Numbered from the stretch's first letter, positions 6,641-14,042 are shown. The stretch: 17,454 nucleotides of DNA from CAYVBN01 sp964538565 (GCA_964538565.1 CAZIGW010000118.1:1-17454), one strand, 5' to 3'. Program-made: numbers and translations. Notes: generated from the letters alone by a model not told the origin.

Positions 6641-7105
6641 CTAGCCGGAAAGGGATGTCCGCGTCTGCCTCAAGGCCTCGCCCACCGCCATGGCGCAGGT
6701 CATGGCCACATTGAGCGAGCGCAGGCCCGGGCGCATCGGGATCCCGAGTCGCACGTCGGCGGCGGCGTGGACCGCTTCCGGCACGCCCGCCGACTCGCGG
6801 CCGAACAGAAGAATGTCAGTCGCGCCGTAGACGTGGTCGAGATAGGAAAGGGTTGCCTGCGTGGAGAACAGGACGAGTCGCAGATCCCGCTCCCGCCGCC
6901 AGGCCGAGAACGCGTCCCATGACGGATGGCGCACGAGCGCGACCTTGTCGAGATAGTCCATTCCGGCGCGGCGAAAGGCGCGGTCGGAGGTCGGAAATCC
7001 GGCCGGCTCGATCAGGTGCGTCTCGACCCCGAGGCACGCGGCAAGACGCAGAATCGTTCCGGTGTTCTGCGGGATGTCCGGTTCGTAGAGTGCGATCCGC
7101 GTCAC
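6641..7105 (-). CDS. trmL: tRNA (cytidine(34)-2'-O)-methyltransferase, SPOUT family
   Basis: TrmL methylates the 2'-hydroxyl of the wobble nucleotide (C34, or modified U34) in certain leucine tRNAs, using S-adenosylmethionine. The 154 residues are the usual compact SPOUT length. The three motifs are visible: PDIPQNTGTILRLAACLG (9-26) with N14 and R20, LLFGRESAGVPE (99-110), and IPMRPGLRSLNVAMTCAMA (122-140), the last forming the knotted cofactor site. The start is GTG at 7103-7105 (complement), immediately before the conserved TRIALYEPDIPQNTG; its Shine-Dalgarno is weak. It is divergent from petA and probably leads a trmL-hemF unit. Confidence 0.93.
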   Translation of the reverse strand: MTRIALYEPDIPQNTGTILRLAACLGVETHLIEPAGFPTSDRAFRRAGMDYLDKVALVRHPSWDAFSAWRRERDLRLVLFSTQATLSYLDHVYGATDILLFGRESAGVPEAVHAAADVRLGIPMRPGLRSLNVAMTCAMAVGEALRQTRTSLSG

Positions 7106-7384
7106 GGCAGTCGGAACTTCGTCTCGGCGATCCGTTTCGGTCGAAATGTCGTTGCACGCCCGAAGTTTGTGCGACCTTTGGTCAGTCCTGCGTTAGCGGG
7201 CTTGCGCTCTCCGGGCAAGGGTGCCAATAGAACGCACGCTGGATCGTGCCGCCTGCCGCCTTTCCCCCAAAAGGCCGGCGCGGCCGGTTCGCCCGCCGCC
7301 GCCGGGGGCGCCTTCTTGGGGGGTGTGCTTCGGCGGTTCGCCGCGTGGGCGAACTGACGGACAAGACGGGAAAGGACTGACATC
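7106..7384. promoter_or_regulatory. Divergent trmL / petA regulatory region with structured leader
   Basis: This 279-base gap must contain promoters for trmL-hemF (minus) and petA-fbcH (plus). A possible plus-strand promoter is TTGCGC (7202-7207), a 17-base spacer and CAATAG (7225-7230); this is a weak match. Closer to petA are two inverted repeats. CCCCCAAAAGG (7264-7274) pairs with CCTTCTTGGGGG (7311-7322) with one bulge. GTTCGCC (7336-7342) pairs perfectly with GGCGAAC (7348-7354). Both would fold in the petA leader RNA. The region is very GC-rich between them. No gene is credible here. Confidence 0.5.
7336..7354 (+). repeat. Perfect inverted repeat in petA leader
   Basis: Seven-base arms GTTCGCC and GGCGAAC flank a five-base loop GCGTG. 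The hairpin ends 30 bases before the petA GTG start and 17 bases before its AAAGGA ribosome binding site. It could be an operator half-site pair or an mRNA stem. Nothing in the sequence decides between them. Confidence 0.5.
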
Positions 7385-7912
7385 GTGACGACCATGTCTT
7401 CGGCCGAGCCGACCCGACGCGACTTCCTCTACATCGCGACCGGTGCCGCCGGGGCGATCGGGGCGCTCGCAACGCTGGTGCCGCTGGTGTCGCAAATGAA
7501 TCCGGACGCGTCGACCATCGCGGCCGGCGCACCGATCGAGGTCGACCTCTCGCCGATCGCCGAGGGCCAGGTCATCAAGGTATTCTGGCGCGGCAAGCCG
7601 ATCTTCATCAGCCACCGCACCAAGAAGGAGATCGAGGAGGCGCGCTCGGTCGACTGGCACACGTTGCCGGATCCGGCACCCGACTCCGAGCGCGTCAAGC
7701 CGGACCATGACCAGTGGCTCGTCGTGATCGGCATCTGCACGCATCTCGGCTGCATCCCGCTCGCCCATCAGGGCGACTACGACGGCTGGTTCTGTCCCTG
7801 CCACGGGTCCCAGTACGACACCGCCGGGCGGATCCGCCGCGGCCCGGCTCCGGCGAACCTGCCGCTGCCGCCCTATCAATTCGTTTCCGACAGCAAGATC
7901 CGGATCGGCTGA
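7385..7912 (+). CDS. petA: Ubiquinol-cytochrome c reductase iron-sulfur (Rieske) subunit
   Basis: The Rieske protein carries the 2Fe-2S centre that takes an electron from ubiquinol in complex III. The 175 residues begin with a Tat-type N-terminus, T-RR-DFLYIATGAAGAIGAL (R11, R12), which remains as the membrane anchor. The cluster motifs are CTHLGC (118-123) and CPCHGS (137-142), giving ligands C118, H120, C137 and H140 and the disulfide C123-C139. The long insertion between anchor and cluster (FISHRTKKEIEEAR and so on) is typical of proteobacterial bc1 Rieske proteins. The GTG at 7385 has AAAGGA eight bases upstream; an in-frame ATG at 7394 is the alternative. fbcH follows after 25 bases as one operon. 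Confidence 0.96.
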   Translation: MTTMSSAEPTRRDFLYIATGAAGAIGALATLVPLVSQMNPDASTIAAGAPIEVDLSPIAEGQVIKVFWRGKPIFISHRTKKEIEEARSVDWHTLPDPAPDSERVKPDHDQWLVVIGICTHLGCIPLAHQGDYDGWFCPCHGSQYDTAGRIRRGPAPANLPLPPYQFVSDSKIRIG

Positions 7913-7937
7913 GCCGGCGCACCTTCAGGATTTCACG

Positions 7938-10040
7938 ATGAGCGGACATTCCACCTACCAGCCGCAGAGCCGTTTCGCCCGTTGGCTCGAGGCCAGGCTG
8001 CCGATCATGGGCCTGGTGCATTCCTCCTTCGTCGCTTATCCGACGCCGCGCAATCTCAACTACTGGTGGACCTTCGGCGGCATTCTCTCCTTCATGCTCG
8101 CCGTGCAGATCGTGACCGGCGTCGTGCTGGCCATGCACTACACGCCGCACGTCGACTACGCCTTCAACTCCGTCGAGCAGATCATGCGCGACGTGAACTA
8201 CGGGTGGCTGCTGCGCTACCTGCACATGAACGGCGCCTCGATGTTCTTCCTCGCCGTCTACATCCACATGTTCCGCGGCATGTACTATGGCTCCTACAAG
8301 GAGCCGCGCGAGGTGTTGTGGATTCTCGGCGTCATCATCTATCTGGTGATGATGGCGACCGGCTTCATGGGCTACGTGCTGCCATGGGGCCAGATGAGCT
8401 TCTGGGCCGCGACCGTCATCACCAACCTGTTCTCGGCCATTCCGCTCGTCGGCGAGAGCATCGTCACCTGGCTGTGGGGCGGCTACTCGGTCGGGAATCC
8501 GACGCTCAACCGGTTCTATTCGCTCCACTACCTGCTGCCCTTCGTGATCGCCGGCGTGGTCGTGCTGCACGTGTGGGCGCTGCACGTCGTCGGGCAGAAC
8601 AATCCGGCCGGCGTCGAGCCGAAGTCGGAGAAGGACACGGTTCCGTTCACGCCTTACGCGACCGTGAAGGATTCCTTCTTCATGGCGCTGTTCTGCATCG
8701 TGTACGCGTGGTTCGTGTTCTACATCCCGAACTATCTCGGACATTCGGACAACTACATTCCGGCCAACCCGGGCGTGACGCCGGCGCACATCGTTCCCGA
8801 GTGGTACTACCTGCCGTTCTACGCGATCCTGCGCTCGATCCCGAACAAGCTCGCCGGCGTCATCGCGCTCGGCGCCTCGGTGATCATCCTCGCGTTCCTG
8901 CCGTGGCTCGACACCTCGCGGGTGAAGTCGGCGAGCTATCGTCCGCTCTACCGGCAGTTCTTCTGGATCTTCGTCGCGGTGTGCATCGGCCTCGGCTGGC
9001 TCGGTTCGCAGCCCGCCGAAGGCGTGTACGTCATCGCGGCGCGGATCCTGACGTTCTGGTACTTTTTCCACTTCCTGGTCGTCCTGCCGCTGCTCGGCTA
9101 TTTCGAGACGCCGAAGCCGCTGCCGAACTCGATCTCCGAAGCGGTCCTCAAGGCGAAGGGCAAGATCGCCGCCGTCGCCGTGGTGGTCGGCCTCGGCTCG
9201 GTGCTCGCCGCCGGCTCTCCCGGGACCGCGTCGGCGGCCGAGCAGGAGCAGCCGCCGCGCCAGACCTGGTCGTTCTCCGGACCGTTCGGCATGTACGACC
9301 GGGCGCAGCTGCAGCGCGGCTTCAAGGTGTATCGCGAGGTCTGCTCGAACTGCCACAGCCTGAACCTGCTCTCGTTCCGCAATCTCGAGGACAAGGGCGG
9401 GCCCGAGTTCACGAAGGAGCAGGTCGCCGCGATTGCCGCCGAGTTCAAGGTGAAGGACGGGCCCAACGACCAGGGCGAGATGTTCGAGCGGCCCGGCCGT
9501 CCGGCCGATCATTTCCCCGCGCCATTTCCCAACGAGCAGGCCGCCCGCGCGGCAAACGGCGGCGCGCTGCCGCCCGACATGTCGACGCTCGCCAAGGCGC
9601 GCACTTACGAGCGCGGATTCCCCTGGTTCATCTTCGACATCTTCACCCAGTATCAGGAAGAGGGGCCAGACTACATCGTCGCCCTGATGCAGGGATACGA
9701 GGACCCGCCGGCCGGCTTCCAGCTTCCGCCCGGGGCGAACTACAACAAGTACTTTCCCGGCCACGCGCTCGGCATGCCCAAGCCGCTGTCGGATGGGCAG
9801 GTCACCTATTCGGACGGCTCGCCGCAGACGGTGGCTCAGTATGCGAAGGACGTCGCCGCGTTCCTGACGTGGGCGTCCGAACCGCACCTCGAGGCGCGCA
9901 AGCGCATCGGTCTGCAGGTCATGATCTTCCTCGTGGTGCTGAGCGGGCTCCTCTACTTTACGAAGAAGAAGGTCTGGCACGAGGTCGAGAAGCCGCGCGA
10001 AGTCGCACGCGGGCAGAATCCCGCGGCCACGTCGATGTGA
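7938..10040 (+). CDS. fbcH: Fused cytochrome b / cytochrome c1 precursor of complex III
   Basis: This 700-residue polyprotein supplies both cytochrome b and cytochrome c1. Residues 1 to about 400 are cytochrome b: the bis-haem histidines are H96, H110, H197 and H211, the Qo-site PEWY motif is at 287-290, and about eight transmembrane helices are present. A hydrophobic segment (about 409-425) ending in an AxA site, TASA-AEQ (430-436), acts as internal signal peptide, so cytochrome c1 is expected to be cut free after about A433. Cytochrome c1 has CSNCH (469-473) for haem c, the axial Met in GHALGMPKP (M613), and a C-terminal anchor (about 656-675). In Bradyrhizobium the fused FbcH precursor is known to be processed this way. 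An AGGA (7927-7930) precedes the ATG. A hairpin terminator follows. Confidence 0.97.
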   Translation: MSGHSTYQPQSRFARWLEARLPIMGLVHSSFVAYPTPRNLNYWWTFGGILSFMLAVQIVTGVVLAMHYTPHVDYAFNSVEQIMRDVNYGWLLRYLHMNGASMFFLAVYIHMFRGMYYGSYKEPREVLWILGVIIYLVMMATGFMGYVLPWGQMSFWAATVITNLFSAIPLVGESIVTWLWGGYSVGNPTLNRFYSLHYLLPFVIAGVVVLHVWALHVVGQNNPAGVEPKSEKDTVPFTPYATVKDSFFMALFCIVYAWFVFYIPNYLGHSDNYIPANPGVTPAHIVPEWYYLPFYAILRSIPNKLAGVIALGASVIILAFLPWLDTSRVKSASYRPLYRQFFWIFVAVCIGLGWLGSQPAEGVYVIAARILTFWYFFHFLVVLPLLGYFETPKPLPNSISEAVLKAKGKIAAVAVVVGLGSVLAAGSPGTASAAEQEQPPRQTWSFSGPFGMYDRAQLQRGFKVYREVCSNCHSLNLLSFRNLEDKGGPEFTKEQVAAIAAEFKVKDGPNDQGEMFERPGRPADHFPAPFPNEQAARAANGGALPPDMSTLAKARTYERGFPWFIFDIFTQYQEEGPDYIVALMQGYEDPPAGFQLPPGANYNKYFPGHALGMPKPLSDGQVTYSDGSPQTVAQYAKDVAAFLTWASEPHLEARKRIGLQVMIFLVVLSGLLYFTKKKVWHEVEKPREVARGQNPAATSM

Positions 10041-10081
10041 GCGCGCCGATTTTCCAGGTCGCGGATTTTTCCGATTGACGC

Positions 10082-10107
10082 GGGGCCCCGTTCGGGGCCC
10101 TTCGTTT
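10082..10107 (+). terminator. Intrinsic terminator-like hairpin after fbcH
   Basis: GGGCCCC (10083-10089) and GGGGCCC (10094-10100) form a perfect seven-base stem around GTTC, extendable by a G-T pair, followed by TTCGTTT. It lies about 40 bases after the fbcH stop and before mtnP. The T-tract is short and broken, so termination may be partial and some read-through into mtnP is possible. Confidence 0.75.
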
Positions 10108-10165
10108 GCCGGCCGGGCGGCAGCGTCCGAGGCGGGCGCCGGCCCGGCGGCGGAGGGGCAGATCG

Positions 10166-11041
10166 ATGGCAAAGGCGGTGCTCGGCATCATCGGCGGCTC
10201 GGGAATCTACGACCTCCCGGGACTTGAGAATGTCCGCGAGGAGAAGATCGCAAGCCCCTGGGGCGAGCCGTCGGCGCCCTTGCGGATCGGCGAGATCGCC
10301 GGCCTGCCGGTGGTGTTCCTCACCCGCCATGACAAGGGGCACCGGCTGTCGCCGTCGGACATCAACTACCGCGCCAACATCGACGTGCTCAAGCGCGCCG
10401 GCGTGACCGATCTCGTCTCGCTCTCGGCCTGCGGCTCCTTCAAGGAGGATCTGCCGCCCGGCACCTTCGTGCTCGTCGACCAGTTCGTCGATCGCACCTT
10501 CAAGCGCGAGAACTCGTTCTTCGGCAAGGGCTGCGTGGCGCACGTGTCGATGGCGCATCCGGTGTCGCCACGCCTGCGCATCCACATTGCGGCGGCGGCG
10601 GACGCCGAGGGCATCACGGTGGTGCGCGGCGGGACCTACGTGTGCATCGAGGGACCGCAGTTTTCCACGCTGGCGGAAAGCCTCACCTACAAGGCGCTCG
10701 GCTATTCGGTCATCGGCATGACCAACATTCCCGAGGCGAAGCTCGCGCGCGAAGCGGAGATCTGCTACGCGACGATCGCCATGGTGACGGACTTCGACTG
10801 CTGGCATCCGGATCACGACGCCGTCACCGTGCAGGACGTCGTGCGCGTCCTGCACGCAAACGCCGAGCGGGCGCAGCGCCTCGTGGTGCGGCTTGCGAGC
10901 AGCTTCCCGCGCGAGCACGAACCGTGCCCGATCGGCTCCGACCGGGCGCTCGACACCGCGATCATCACCGCGCCGGAAGCGCGCGATCCCGGGCTTCTGC
11001 GCAAGCTCGACGCCGTCGCCGGCCGCATCCTGGCGCCGTAG
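10166..11041 (+). CDS. mtnP: S-methyl-5'-thioadenosine phosphorylase
   Basis: MtnP phosphorolyses 5'-methylthioadenosine (a by-product of polyamine and autoinducer synthesis) to adenine and 5-methylthioribose-1-phosphate. Of 291 residues, the family marks are IIGGSGIYD (8-16), TRHDKGH and LSPSDINYRAN in the phosphate region, SLSACGSF (85-92), GGTYVCIEGPQFST (155-168) for ribose binding, GMTNIPEAKLAREAEICY and TDFDCW (208-213), whose aspartates contact the adenine. The ATG at 10166 has GGAGG at 10152-10156 upstream. It is followed on the same strand by apt, which uses the adenine product, with a small minus-strand gene in between. The TDFD aspartates and SACGSF favour MTA over a guanosine/inosine phosphorylase. 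Confidence 0.94.
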   Translation: MAKAVLGIIGGSGIYDLPGLENVREEKIASPWGEPSAPLRIGEIAGLPVVFLTRHDKGHRLSPSDINYRANIDVLKRAGVTDLVSLSACGSFKEDLPPGTFVLVDQFVDRTFKRENSFFGKGCVAHVSMAHPVSPRLRIHIAAAADAEGITVVRGGTYVCIEGPQFSTLAESLTYKALGYSVIGMTNIPEAKLAREAEICYATIAMVTDFDCWHPDHDAVTVQDVVRVLHANAERAQRLVVRLASSFPREHEPCPIGSDRALDTAIITAPEARDPGLLRKLDAVAGRILAP

Positions 11042-11047
11042 CGGCGC

Positions 11048-11263
11048 TCACAGCACCGTGGAGTGCATGCGCCAGTTGAAGCCCAATCCGAGCAGGGCGC
11101 CGACGACGCCGATGACGACCATGAGGATGATCCAGAGGATGATCGCGGCGGGAATCGACGCAAGCCCCGCCTTGATGAAGAACACCACCAGCCGGCCGAA
11201 CGGAATGTCGATGTCGGTGAGGACGGTCCGGCTGCGCTCCGGCGTATCGGGTTGTGTACTCAT
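11048..11263 (-). CDS. Small single-span membrane protein, unknown function
   Basis: A 71-residue protein beginning MSTQPDTPERSRTVLTDIDI, with one long hydrophobic helix of about 30 residues (PAAIILWIILMVVIGVVGALLG) and a short tail, FNWRMHSTVL. The ATG at 11261-11263 (complement) has GGGAG about nine bases upstream; an in-frame ATG at 11282-11284 is possible. The gene lies on the strand opposite to its neighbours, converging with mtnP six bases from its stop and diverging from apt. I recognise it only as a conserved-hypothetical-looking protein. The GRLVVFFIKAGLASIP stretch before the helix looks amphipathic. Confidence 0.78.
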   Translation of the reverse strand: MSTQPDTPERSRTVLTDIDIPFGRLVVFFIKAGLASIPAAIILWIILMVVIGVVGALLGLGFNWRMHSTVL

Positions 11264-11352
11264 GCTGCGCTCTCCCGGTTGCACCGGCCCCGATGGTCCG
11301 CCACAGTGAGCCGGCCCGCAAGCGCCCGCGAACGACTTCCTGCGAGACGAAC

Positions 11353-11901
11353 ATGACCAGCCTTGTCTTCGAGAACGATCTGAAGGCCGCGATCCGCACG
11401 ATTCCCGACTATCCCAAGCCCGGGATCATGTTTCGCGACATCACCACGCTGCTCGGCAGCGCGCGCGCCTTCCGGCGCGCCGTCGACGAACTGGTGCAAC
11501 CGTGGGCGGGTTCGAAGATCGACAAGGTCGCCGGCATCGAGGCACGCGGCTTCATCCTCGGCGGCGCCGTCGCGCACCAGGTGTCGGCCGGCTTCGTGCC
11601 GATCCGCAAGAAGGGGAAGCTGCCGCACACCACCGTCCGCATCGCCTATTCGCTCGAATACGGCGTCGACGAGATGGAGATGCACGAGGATGCGGTGGTC
11701 AAGGGGGAGCGGGTGATCCTGGTGGACGACCTGATCGCGACCGGCGGCACCGCCGAAGGCGCGGTGAAGCTTCTGCGCAACATGGGCGCCGACGTGCTCG
11801 CCGCCTGCTTCATCATCGACCTGCCAGAGCTCGGCGGCGCCGACAAGATCCGACGCCTCGGCGTTCCGGTGCGCACGCTGATCGCGTTCGAAGGCCACTA
11901 G
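11353..11901 (+). CDS. apt: Adenine phosphoribosyltransferase
   Basis: Apt salvages adenine by joining it to PRPP to make AMP in the cytoplasm. At 182 residues it is full length. The N-terminal PDYPKPGIMFRDITTLL (18-34) and GIEARGFILG (61-70) are typical, IRKKGKLPHTT contains the flexible loop region, and the PRPP-binding signature is VILVDDLIATGGT (121-133). The C-terminus ends in FEGH. The ATG at 11353 directly precedes conserved sequence; its Shine-Dalgarno is poor, and no better in-frame start with family similarity exists upstream. Following mtnP on the same strand, it completes the route from methylthioadenosine to AMP, though it likely has its own promoter in the 89 bases divergent from the small membrane protein. 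Confidence 0.95.
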   Translation: MTSLVFENDLKAAIRTIPDYPKPGIMFRDITTLLGSARAFRRAVDELVQPWAGSKIDKVAGIEARGFILGGAVAHQVSAGFVPIRKKGKLPHTTVRIAYSLEYGVDEMEMHEDAVVKGERVILVDDLIATGGTAEGAVKLLRNMGADVLAACFIIDLPELGGADKIRRLGVPVRTLIAFEGH

Positions 11902-12112
11902 GGGGTCGGCGGCCAAAATGGAAACCGGCCTTGCGCAAGGTCGCGCCGTCATTCCATGACTTGGCGCGTGATCTCGTCGGCATCCCATCGGCGACCTCGT
12001 ACCGCCGGATCTGCGCCAAGCGTTCCAGTCTTGACGCAATCAATGCCGGGGCCCCACCCCGGGAGCATCCAGATCCGCTGCACCGAGGCGACTCCCGGGC
12101 GTGCCGCGAACC
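11902..12112. other. Convergent intergenic region with two hairpins
   Basis: This 211-base gap lies between the convergent ends of apt and the first P-loop ATPase gene. It contains a perfect 12-base palindrome CCTTGCGCAAGG (11929-11940), about 28 bases past the apt stop, and a six-base stem CCGGGG / CCCCGG with a five-base loop (12046-12062), about 50 bases past the ATPase stop in its own direction. Each is placed where a terminator would be expected. Neither is followed by a T-run. No coding frame in the gap is credible. Confidence 0.4.
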
Positions 12113-12838
12113 TCAACGCTGCGTCTGCAGCGACGAGCGCACCTGCTCGAGCAGGAGCCGCAGCTCGAGTTCATGGAATTCGAGAAAGACGCGCTTGATC
12201 CAGGATTCGAGCTCCTTCCTGAGGTCGGCGGGAATCTCGGCCGGCATGGCCTGACGGAAATTGGCGAAAGAGAAGTCGGGCCGATCAACGATCACCTTCA
12301 AGGTGGGCGCGAGCTGCGGAATGCGCAGCGGCAGCGCCGCGGCGCGGGCCGAGCGAAAGGCGCCGCGCGTCTGGTGCCCCTTGGCGACCGCCTCGTTCTG
12401 CACCGGGACCAGCATCGTCTCGGGAAAGCGGTTCTGCAGGCCCGCATACGCGAGCGCGGAGGCCTCGTCGGGGTCGATCATGAACAGCAGGATCGGCTCG
12501 ATCGTGCGGCGCTGCGCCTCGTCAAAGAAGCCGATCTTCTGCGCCAGCGTGAAAAATTCGTGGAATTCACGACGGCCGACGTCGATGACCTTGGGGGTCC
12601 CGTCCTCCACCACGAGGCGGTCGAACAGCGCCATCTGGCCGCGGATGGTGCGCAGATTGCCGGCGGTCGTACACGCCGGCAGGCAATTGAGGAGGCTGGG
12701 GTCATCTTCGTCGAGATCGAAGGCGGCCGCCGAGCGGCCCTCGACGAAGAAAAATTCCGTCAGCAGGCGCGCCACCATGGTCTTGCCGACGCGCGCGCGG
12801 GGCGAGCAGATGATGTAGACGGGAGTTCGCCCACTCAT
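12113..12838 (-). CDS. ParA/MinD-like P-loop ATPase paralog with degenerate Walker A
   Basis: A 241-residue P-loop protein of the ParA/MinD (SIMIBI) type, function unknown. Its N-terminus, VYIICSPRARVGKTMVARLL (7-26), holds a Walker A in which the canonical KGGVGKT has become RARVGKT: R14 replaces the signature lysine, while K19 and T20 are kept. FDLDEDDPS (40-48) occupies the place of the Walker A' aspartate, and PKVIDVG (82-88) is the Walker B-like strand. The C-terminal 40 residues (ELESWIKRVFLEFHELELRLLLEQ) look helical. The ATG at 12836-12838 (complement) has a weak G-rich ribosome site. The protein aligns along much of its length with the next gene upstream, so the pair is a tandem duplication. 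It could be a plasmid-type ParA remnant, a polar-organising ATPase or a regulatory partner. Confidence 0.8.
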   Translation of the reverse strand: MSGRTPVYIICSPRARVGKTMVARLLTEFFFVEGRSAAAFDLDEDDPSLLNCLPACTTAGNLRTIRGQMALFDRLVVEDGTPKVIDVGRREFHEFFTLAQKIGFFDEAQRRTIEPILLFMIDPDEASALAYAGLQNRFPETMLVPVQNEAVAKGHQTRGAFRSARAAALPLRIPQLAPTLKVIVDRPDFSFANFRQAMPAEIPADLRKELESWIKRVFLEFHELELRLLLEQVRSSLQTQR

Positions 12839-12984
12839 GTCTGCCCCGCCTCTGCTCGGCAACCGATCGCGCCGGTGCGCGGCTTGGGTGTGACGGATCG
12901 CCGTGAACACCGGTCGGGCTGTCGAGCCGGGCAGGGGGTGCGCGCCGGACGATCCCTCATGGCATTGTGGTGGGCGCTCCGCCG

Positions 12985-13716
12985 TTACTTGTCGGCCGTC
13001 ACGATCCCGGTGAGGTTCAGCCGGTCGTACTCGGCCCAGACGTTTCCGAGCCAGTGGCGCACGTATCCCCTCAGCACGAAGGAATTGGCGGTGCTCTCGC
13101 CGTTCATCGTGCGGTTTCCGATGAAGTTGACGAACGGCACCGACGCGAGCTCGACCTGCTCGCAAGCCATCTCGTTCAGCTTCGGGATCGTGATCTCGAC
13201 CGCGTCCTTGATCTTGTTGAAGTAGGAATTGTAGGTCGCCTGGTCCCACTCGAAGAAGCTGGTGTTGTTGATGAAGTTCTTCACCAAAAAGTACTTCGCG
13301 TCGTTCATGAAGTTCGCCGTCTCGGCGATCTCTTCGAGCGAGGCGATCGAAGGTCCGAGGATGTGGAACACGACGAACGTGAGGTGATTGCGTTTGGCGG
13401 CCTCCAGGAACCCGATGTCGCGCAGTGCGCGCAGGGTCGGCGACATCAGCCCCGCACGCATGTCGATGACGGTCACCTTGGCGTCGGTCGTGTTCAGCGT
13501 GTCGAGCACCCGCATCTGGTCGGCGACCGAGGTCATGTCGACGATGTCGGTGACGTCAGGGTGGAAACGCTTCAGCGTCCCCTTGGGGAACTCGGTGTCG
13601 AACGCCCGCGTCGGCACTTTGCGGGCCGCGAAATAGTCGAGAAGCGTGCGCGTGACCGTCGTCTTTCCGACCCCGCCCTTGTCCGCTCCGACCAGAATGA
13701 CTGCTGGTGTAGACAT
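12985..13716 (-). CDS. ParA/MinD-like P-loop ATPase with canonical deviant Walker A
   Basis: A 243-residue ATPase of the ParA/MinD type. The Walker A is the deviant form, GADKGGVGKTTVTRTLL (10-26), with signature lysine K13 and K18. FDTEFPKGTLKRF (39-51) fits the Walker A' strand and VTVIDMRAG (81-89, D85) the Walker B. The second half, with KYFLVKNFINNTSFFEWDQ and a Trp/Tyr-rich end, matches no partition protein I know. The ATG at 13714-13716 (complement) has AGGGGGAG just upstream. It heads a minus-strand pair with the degenerate paralog after a 146-base gap. No parB gene and no recognisable parS lie nearby, so a standard chromosome-partition role is unlikely. Length and motif fit a MinD-like ATPase dimerising on ATP. 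Confidence 0.85.
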   Translation of the reverse strand: MSTPAVILVGADKGGVGKTTVTRTLLDYFAARKVPTRAFDTEFPKGTLKRFHPDVTDIVDMTSVADQMRVLDTLNTTDAKVTVIDMRAGLMSPTLRALRDIGFLEAAKRNHLTFVVFHILGPSIASLEEIAETANFMNDAKYFLVKNFINNTSFFEWDQATYNSYFNKIKDAVEITIPKLNEMACEQVELASVPFVNFIGNRTMNGESTANSFVLRGYVRHWLGNVWAEYDRLNLTGIVTADK

Positions 13717-14042
13717 TGCTCCCCCTTCGGGATGATGTTCAGTTTGTGGTACATCCGCCGAACGGCTCGTGGCAAGAACATGGCGGTCGGTGAACACAGC
13801 TTGGTCCCGTGCCGTCCGCTGGCCGTTTCGGCGCATGCCCTGCACGCCGCAGGCGGGGCCCGTCCGTTGCTGAACGCGAGCGTATGAGTCCGCGAAGGGG
13901 ACACGGCGCGCCGACAAGATCTCGCGCGAACTCAGCGAGTTAGCGCGCGACCCTGGGCCGAGCCGATCGCCGCTGCTGCGGGTCGCTCCCGTCCTTCCCC
14001 AGCGTCACAATAACCGACTTGAATGAGCGATGAAAGCGCGGC
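13717..14042. promoter_or_regulatory. 326-base gene-free region upstream of the ATPase pair
   Basis: This stretch lies between the start of the canonical ATPase gene and the stop of the M48 protease gene, both on the minus strand. It should hold the ATPase promoter near 13730-13800 and the protease transcript end near 14000. On the minus strand, TTGCCA lies about 60 bases before the ATPase start, but no convincing -10 follows. The notable feature is the inverted repeat at 13922-13950. Short open frames exist but none has a ribosome site and family-like sequence. Confidence 0.4.
13922..13950. repeat. Long imperfect inverted repeat upstream of ATPase genes
   Basis: Arms TCGCGCG-AACTC (13922-13933) and GAGTT-AG-CGCGCGA (13937-13950) pair over 12 bases with a three-base loop AGC and a two-base bulge AG. 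It lies about 205 bases before the ATPase start and about 95 bases past the protease stop. No T-run follows on either strand, which argues against a simple intrinsic terminator. It does not match the chromosomal parS consensus. Confidence 0.6.

Noticed and set aside
7695..10172. Long minus-strand open frame (825 codons) antisense to petA and fbcH
   Set aside because: It lies entirely over the conserved Rieske and cytochrome b/c1 coding sequence and its translation is charged low-complexity sequence, so it is a GC-driven shadow.
12839..13249. In-frame upstream extension of the degenerate ATPase into the neighbouring gene
   Set aside because: The extension overlaps the conserved C-terminus of the canonical ATPase in another frame. 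The Walker A region should lie near the N-terminus, which the ATG at 12838 provides.
13922..13950. Possible chromosomal parS site near the ParA-like genes
   Set aside because: The sequence has no TGTTNCACGTGAAACA-like core, and no parB is present in the window, so it is kept only as an unexplained inverted repeat.
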